From Chinchilla lanigera (lineage: Eukaryota; Chordata; Mammalia; Rodentia; Chinchillidae), in contig NW_004955425.1 of NCBI RefSeq assembly GCF_000276665.1, positions 22,257,125 through 22,321,124 on the forward strand: DNA of 64,000 bases, read 5' to 3'. The translations under genes and the position numbers were made by a program. The notes under the pieces were generated by a model. It worked only from the letters and a program-made list of their open reading frames with translations, ran no database searches and was not told the origin of the DNA. Shown piece by piece: positions 57,857-64,000 of the stretch; the stretch's first letter is position 1; the number at the start of each line of letters is the position of its first letter.

Positions 57857-57940
57857 GGAGCCAGGGAGATAGCTCAGTGGCACAGCACCTGCCTGGCAAG
57901 TGCATGGTTGTAAGTTTGATTCCTGGTACCAAAAAAATAT
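57857..57940 (+). mobile_element. ID-like tRNA SINE
   Basis: GAGCCAGGGAGATAGCTCAGTG to GTTTGATTCCTGGTACC with an A tail. Same GGTACC-ending subfamily as most copies here. Confidence 0.88.
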
Positions 57941-58499
57941 AAAAGAAGTATGTAAACCTGAAAGAGTAAATCAAATCTGAAAGGCACAATAGGTATTGTG
58001 AAACGGAAAGAAACTGCTCAAAAGGAAAGAATAACTGGGATAAGGGAAAAGAGAAAAGAAAGAAAGAAGGAAGGGAAAAATATGTATACATATACACAAG
58101 ATAGCTAAGGTAATTATACTATTAAATTCTATTGGTTTATTGAAAGGCATAGTTGACGTTTGATTAATCTTACATGCCTAGATCTGGTTATCTGACTAAG
58201 CACTTTGAAGATAACAATATGTAATACAATAATCATTGTTAATTTCCTATCATCTTGTTTTGAAATTCTGTATTGTTTTTATTGTTTTTATGTTGTTTTG
58301 TTTTTGTCTTTGTGTTTGTTAGTTTGTTTTTATTCTTTTCTCTTTAAAATAAAAAAATATGGGTTGAGTTTTGGAATTAACACCTGAGAGAGGTCCTTCA
58401 GCTTGTGTATAATGTGTATAATGCGATGGGTAGTAGAAGTAGAGTGAAAAAGAAATCTCTGTTTAAATCTTAGAACCAGTCCTTATTAACTGTGATTAA

Positions 58500-58630
58500 G
58501 ATATCTAAGTTGCCCACGCCTCAATCTATCTGTACAACGGTAACAAGAATGCATATCTCTCAAGGCATTTGAGGTTGAAATGAATTAATCATATGAAAGT
58601 GTTTGTATAATGGTAAAATGTTGCCTAAAT
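58500..58630 (+). repeat. MIR-like fragment
   Basis: TGCCCACGCCTCAATCTATC, GGTAACAAGAATGCATATCTC and GTTTGTATAATGGTAAAATG fit the MIR 3' half. Confidence 0.5.
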
Positions 58631-58769
58631 GTTAAAGACAGTTTCTAATCCAAGCACCTTTCTCTTTAAAAGCAGAAAAAAAGTCCCTCCTGTGCACTTT
58701 GCCGATCAATTTACTCCTCCTCCTCTCCTAGGAACTGCTGGTCTGATCTCCATAGTCACAGATTGTTCA

Positions 58770-58885
58770 ACAAACTTCAATTTGAATCCCAGTGCTACTA
58801 ATTATTCACTGCATGACCTTAGACAAAATATCCAATTTTCTGAGCTACAGTGTTATCCTCAGTAAAATGGAGTTAAAAAAAAAAA
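58770..58885 (+). repeat. MIR fragment
   Basis: TTTGAATCCCAGTGCTACTA, GCATGACCTTAGACAAAATA and ATCCTCAGTAAAATGGAG follow the MIR core order. Confidence 0.65.
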
Positions 58886-59192
58886 ACACACAAAACCTCA
58901 CCTTGAAAAGTTGTTGCTAAGTCTGCTAGAGTCACTGTGTAGGAAACATCCCTGACATGGGGTGGGCTAAGTAGCAAGCCATATGTTTCTCTGCTTGAAA
59001 CTACTAGCCAGGTAGTCAGCCTAAAGGACAAAAGGACAAAATGCATGTGTATTGGGGTCCAAAACACTGTCATTTACCAATTACAGTGAAGAAACAAAGA
59101 CTTAATGTCTAATATATTTATAAGTTTTATGTTGTGCATATTCCTCCCCACATCTGGCCACTGGCTATCTACTTCCCAACAAGCACACAGCA

Positions 59193-59318
59193 CTGGCTTA
59201 TATCCCAGTGATAGCAGAAAGGGGAGCTCTGTATGGACCCCCTCTTTGGCTGTCACTGGCTTTTATCCCAGCGATAGCAGAAAGGGGAGCACTCTGTATG
59301 GATCCCCTCTCTGTCTGA
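59193..59318 (+). repeat. Tandem duplication of a ~63-bp unit
   Basis: Two adjacent copies (59193-59255, 59256-59318) share AGCAGAAAGGGGAGC and CTGTATGGA.CCCCTCT with few differences. The flanks are not repeated. Confidence 0.85.
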
Positions 59319-59419
59319 GACCTCAGGATTTAGATTGGAATTTAGCTATGGCAACTTTCTTTCCTAAGCTTCTTAAATGATGAAGCCCCCTTAGGGAACT
59401 CTGACCTCCTGAAAAGAAC

Positions 59420-59960
59420 AACAAAGACATTTTGAGGTAGAGAAATGTCAGAAAGGACCATAATCACCATAGTTCCTTGAACCCCAGGAGTAACTTTGTG
59501 TGCATAAAAAATCCTGCCAACTCACACTCGGTGTAGATGTGTTTGTGACATCATCCTCCTTCTCCCTTGAAGGCATAACTCTGTCCTTGTCTGCTCTATA
59601 GTAAAGTCTACCTGCCCAGCTCCATAGCCACCAATGTCTTGACTGAATTCTTTCAATAAGGGCACAAAGAACTGAAGTGGCAGAAAGTGAGGGCTGGTTT
59701 CTTGTTGCATCAGGACCCAGCTTCCTGGTGACAAAACCACCAGGACAGGTGCTGGGGGTTGGTATGTGCTTAACACTGCTCCATTTTCCAATCCAGCCAA
59801 TAGGAAAGAGGAAAGAACAAGGTAGGCGCAGCTCTTCCACAAGAGCTCTGGTTTGAGAGTGGCGCCTTCCTGACTCATACCCCATCTCCACATGACCTAT
59901 ATCCCAGTTTCAAAGCAGGCTGGGAAATGTAGTCCCAGGCCAAACAGCCATGTTCCAGCT
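59420..59960 (-). mobile_element. Possible LTR (antisense)
   Basis: The minus-strand reading has a long open frame without known domains (59448-59891). The sequence also contains blocks common in LTRs, such as the antisense GGCTGGGAAATGTAGTCCCAG near 59920 and TTGACTGAATTCTTTCAATAAGG. The LTR assignment is tentative. Confidence 0.3.
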
Positions 59961-62620
59961 ATAACTCTAGGAAAAGGAGAACAGATTTTTGGTGCATAGT
60001 CACCACGTGAGAAGCAAATGAGATAATGCTAGTAAAGTAATATTCCCTGAAACAAAGTATTACTCACATTTTAGTGGCTTTGATATTATTAATTCTCTTG
60101 TACAATAGGAATAGGCCACAGAATGACCCTTTCTAGGGAAAAATGTTCAGATCTCATGAGCACAGTCTCCTAGCTTCCCTTGGCAGCTTTGAGCACGTTT
60201 TTCAGCTCTTCTCTCCCACAGCCTCCTTCTACTGCCCAAATTGCTGCTAGAAGCCTTCTTAGAGTGACAGTTTTCAGGATAAAGATGGACAAAGTCCACC
60301 TTTATCCTCTGAAATGCCCCTTTTACTTATGGAATGAGCTAAGGATGGAAGATGATTATAAGGTGACGATGGACATCAAATTGTTACGTTTCCCAGCCTA
60401 ATTTTGGCCATGCTACAAATTCACAAAGATCAGTGTGGAGACCCAAGGAGTTTTTTGTTTGTTTGTAACATTTTAACTGGGGAACTAACTCCCTGCTGGC
60501 AGACTACTTGGAAGTCAGTCGTGTGGGGACACCTGGGTAAGAAGATAGCTGAGATAGATTGATGGTAAGCTATCCAATGCCATACATATTGCAAGCCTAA
60601 AGTCCCATTAACCATGGACACTTGCAACAAGAAACTAATGAAGTCTTTAATCACAGAGTCCTAGTAATTTAGTCTCCTAAGGACGCAGGACTCCTAATAA
60701 GTACTCTGGCAAAGGCCATAAGCAAAGGTGGACTGTGTTGTGCAGCTGGTGGAGCTGGCATCTGAGACACCACCCACAGGGCTGAGATGGCAGAGCAGCC
60801 AGTGTTTATAGCCTCCCAAGATGGCTGCCCCTGGTCTCCTCCGCTAGACTGTGCAGACATGCATGCGGCACTGGGTCATGCTGAGGAAAGCCTACTTGCA
60901 CCTTGCTCATCTACAAATGTCATCTGGTTTTCTAATGACCATTGATCCTTTCCATGAAAAATTAATTCTCAGGTTCACCCATGACCTGCATTTAATATAA
61001 TTTCTTCCATCCTACTTGTTAGTTTCTAGCTGTGACCAAGCACAAGGATTGCTTGGAAAAGAAAAAGAAGGAGGAAGGATTCTTTCCCCTACATGGAATA
61101 TGAAGAAAATGGGTGAACCAAGAACACTTTTTTAAAGAGTGCATGTGAGCTAGAGATGTCTCTTCTCTGGGGGAAAAAGGGACCAGCCAAGGCCATGTTC
61201 CTACATTCAGTGTAAAGTACATGCAGTTCTCCTGTTTGGCTAACATTCTTTGACTGAAAGGTTTAAGAAGTTGAAGCTGGGTTGCTTTTCTTTATTTCTT
61301 TCTAGTTTGACTGCTCCAGAATATTTCCCTTCAATTTTCTACCTCATTTCACTTGTCCAGCCAACAGTGAACTTATAGGGAACTCAATTAATTGTCTTGT
61401 TCCTGACAAGGTTCACATCTCTAGTCCAGGAAATCTGGCTTCTAGAGGCAGCCATAGTATTTGGCCAACTCCAACCTTTCAAAAAATGGAGAGAATAGGT
61501 TCCACATTCAAGGGAGACAATCCAGAGAATGCCATGTCATCTGAAAACCAAGAGCCAGGCAAATCCACCATGGGTTTCCAAGAGAAAGCCCCAAAGAAAG
61601 TAAGCCTGTGTTAGAAACTTAAACCCCTCTGGGTGGTGTCCATGGAAACTGGAGGAAACAAAGTTAGTAGACCAACTTTACCACAGGCCGCAGAGAATCT
61701 GAGCTCATAAAACGCACTCAGTAACACTCTGCCAATCTGCTGTGGCACTTGCATGCCTCTTGGCATTTTTATTTTGGCCTAGAGCCTCAGAATCCATCCA
61801 GGCTCTGATTAATGGCAGGAAAGATCCTGGGAAACAGATCAGAAATAGAAAGTGGATTGTATCAGTGTGATCATTAAAGTTTGATCAAAAGCTGGACTTG
61901 GCTAATTACTTTTTGAGAACATTTTCTGAGCAAGTTCTGAAAAACTGTTCCCAGTTTTCCTGACCATGAACTCACCTTCACTTCCCAAGTAGTATTTTTA
62001 GGCCATTCTATATCATGGGTAAAGGAAAGCGGATCAAAGCACCTGAGCAGATGGGGACCTCTTAGGAGACAACACCGAAGCAGCAGAAAGGGTCTCAGGT
62101 TTAAGGCAATCAGTAGAAACCTTTGTTGGTTTTAGCAGCAATGAGCAGCTTGTCTTTTCTTTCTCTGTTTTAGGGAAACAGCACATAAGCAACCTTCAAT
62201 CACAATTGCTTAGGTCTTATAAATCAGTAAGTTCAAGTTAGAGGTTTATTTTAACATGTTCCCACAGTTGCAGGGCCACAAATCCTTACATTTTAGGTAC
62301 CACTTTAGAAGACAGTTTTTCTGGAAGTCTCTGGTCACCCACTCAGCCTGCTCTGAGGATCACCTCTTCTGGTGCCCACCAGCACCCACATCCATGCAGT
62401 GTAGCTTTATTACACTTCCACTGTTGTCTTTTTATACTTGTGGCACTTATAAGACTGGAAGTTCATTTTGAGAGACCTTTCTACTTTTAAACCAATGCTC
62501 AACATTCATTAGTGTCCTGTGAATGTGTCCTAAATGAATGAAATAATGAGTAGTCGTGAAGTTTCTAGCTCTTTCACAGAAACAGGAGAAAACAAAACCC
62601 TAACTCTTTTCATAGATCAT
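59961..62620. other. No gene recognised
   Basis: About 2.7 kb of unique-looking, AT-leaning sequence. I see no SINE, exon or RNA gene; the open frames are short and featureless. Confidence 0.4.
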
Positions 62621-62624
62621 ATCT

Positions 62625-62788
62625 ATCATGTGCTGTATGATTGGGCTATATCCCCAAGCTTGTTAAATTTTTATTTTGAGACAAGATCTAACTCAACTGC
62701 CTAAACTGCCTTCAAACTTGTGATTCTCATGCTTTAGCCTCCCAAATAGCTGAGATTACAAGTATGTACCACCACACCCGCACTTACA
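62625..62788 (-). mobile_element. B1 plus ID composite SINE (antisense)
   Basis: Starts with an antisense ID piece (GATTGGGCTATATCCCCAAGC), then the antisense B1 arm (TTTTGAGACAAGATCTAACTC to AAGTATGTACCACCACACCC). Same composite type as 2700 and 19671. Confidence 0.65.
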
Positions 62789-63289
62789 GTTAAAAGAAAA
62801 GCTATTCCCACACACTCTGAGAGCATCTATTCCTTGTTATTATTTTTAAGTTTCCTTTTTTATATCCCTAGGATTGCTCTTGCTATATGCACATCTCGTT
62901 CCATCTTGAACTGTGTCAGTCCTGGCAGTCTGAGGACTGCGAATATTTTTAGTTAACTGTTAGCTGATGTCATTGGCAGCTGGGCTGAAGAGATTTGGGG
63001 GTTAGCAAAATTGTAAGAAAAAAAACCCAAGTATATGAGGTAAAAGAATGGCCCACAACATCTATTCCATTTACATTTGGTGAAAAATATTTACATACCC
63101 CAAAGGACAGATCTAGTGAATACTCATTTAACCAAAATGCTATCAATATTTGGAAGGGTGGGGAGCGGGGAGAAGGGACAGTTTTCTGGCAGGCGGGAGT
63201 TTTTAGTGAGTCAGTTAGCTCTTCCCTAGCAGGAAGTCAATAGATATCATCCAACATTTTAAAGTTGGGACATTTCTCCGTATTTTGAC

Positions 63290-63900
63290 ATTTAAATTTT
63301 CATTCATTTCTTGTAATTTCTATTGTACTTTTTCTTTGATCTAGGTTTTTTTAGAAGCACACTTCTTAATTTCCATTCATAGAGGTTTCTCTAGGATCTT
63401 TTTGTCACTAACTGATTTTTATCTGCAATGGCCAGGGCATATGCTCCACAACTTCAGTCCTCAGAAATTTGTGGAGGCTTGCTTTAAACACAGCATATGA
63501 TGAATTTTATACATCTTTTAAAAACATGTATACTCTGCAGTTGTTGAGTGCTACCTCTTGTCTATCAGGTTATTTGCTAATTATGTTGATGATGTTATCT
63601 GACTCCACCTGTTTATACTATCAACTGATGAATAGAGAAAGAAAATGTGGTGTTTACACATAATGAAGTACTATTCTCCCATAAAGAAGGATAAACTTGA
63701 GTCATCTAGAAAAAGGGATGCATCTTGAGACCATAATGTTAAATGAAATAAGTGAGACCCAGAAGAGACAGGGAGATCTTTTGTGAATGGAAAGGGGATC
63801 TAGAGACAGAGGAGGAAGGAGGGATGGGGAAGGGGAATGAAAGGAATTAAAGTATGTTAAAGTATGTACCCTAAGATGAATGTGAGCCTTATGTACTACA
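63290..63900. mobile_element. L1 fragments, antisense then sense
   Basis: 63300-63600 resembles antisense L1 (GTTGTTGAGTGCTACCTCTTG-like text, TTATGTTGATGATGTTATCTG). From about 63610 to 63880 it reads as sense L1 end (ATAATGAAGTACTATTCTCCC, AATGTTAAATGAAATAAGTG). The two directions meet near 63605. Confidence 0.5.
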
Positions 63901-64000
63901 AACATACACTAATTTTAAAAACCTATCACTGAAATATTTTTGTCTGTTTCCTCATTTTATTCTGTCAGTTTTTGTTTTGAAGATATATTTTTTGGGTAGA

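Noticed and set aside
59448..59891. 147-codon minus-strand open frame as a new gene
   Set aside because: No domain or homology is recognisable, and the surrounding text looks LTR-like.
1..64000. CRISPR arrays, operons or other prokaryotic systems
   Set aside because: The window has spliced exons and mammalian SINEs and LINEs throughout; no regularly spaced direct repeats of CRISPR type are present.

Overview
This is mammalian nuclear DNA, almost certainly from a rodent outside the mouse/rat group. It holds introns with GT/AG borders and many interspersed repeats: 7SL-derived B1 SINEs with the rodent-type internal duplication, tRNA-derived ID-like SINEs, B1 plus tRNA composite SINEs (B1-dID-like), L1 LINEs, ERVL-MaLR LTRs, and old MIR/L2 copies. 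The ID-like consensus, with an intact A box and an ending near GGTTCCCGGTACCGG, suggests a castorimorph (beaver or kangaroo-rat side), but I hold that species guess loosely. There are no bacterial genes, operons or CRISPR arrays.

Layout: positions 1-21882 are the 3' part of one plus-strand gene, ARSB (arylsulfatase B, N-acetylgalactosamine-4-sulfatase). Only its last two coding exons are visible: exon 7 (20338-20460) and exon 8 (21617-21882, ending in the stop). They join in frame and encode the C-terminal ~129 residues. Bases 1-20337 are the large intron before exon 7, filled with MIR/L2, B1, ID, MaLR and L1 copies. A 3' UTR with a candidate poly(A) signal at 22445 follows. From about 22.5 kb to the end I see no convincing functional gene. 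In human the region 3' of ARSB leads to LHFPL2 in the same orientation; no LHFPL2 coding exon is recognisable here.

The downstream intergenic part contains a decayed RAB5A processed pseudogene (minus strand, ~26.4-28.3 kb), a long antisense L1 tract (28.6-31.1 kb) carrying a tiny 3'-truncated U2 snRNA insertion with target-site duplication, several 5'-truncated L1 copies with exact target-site duplications (one with a twin-priming inversion at 38.4-39.0 kb), a ~103-bp near-perfect inverted repeat 1.2 kb apart (35.4/36.8 kb), an LTR family with an inverted partial copy (47-48.3 kb), a fossil hAT-type DNA transposon split by a later MaLR LTR (49-50.6 kb), and two ID SINEs inserted successively at one site (51.84-52.12 kb).

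No wholly new system is evident. The most interesting signals are the nested and paired insertion structures, and a change in the glycosylation sites of the ARSB C-terminal domain. Most open reading frames in the window are chance or repeat-derived and are not annotated as genes.
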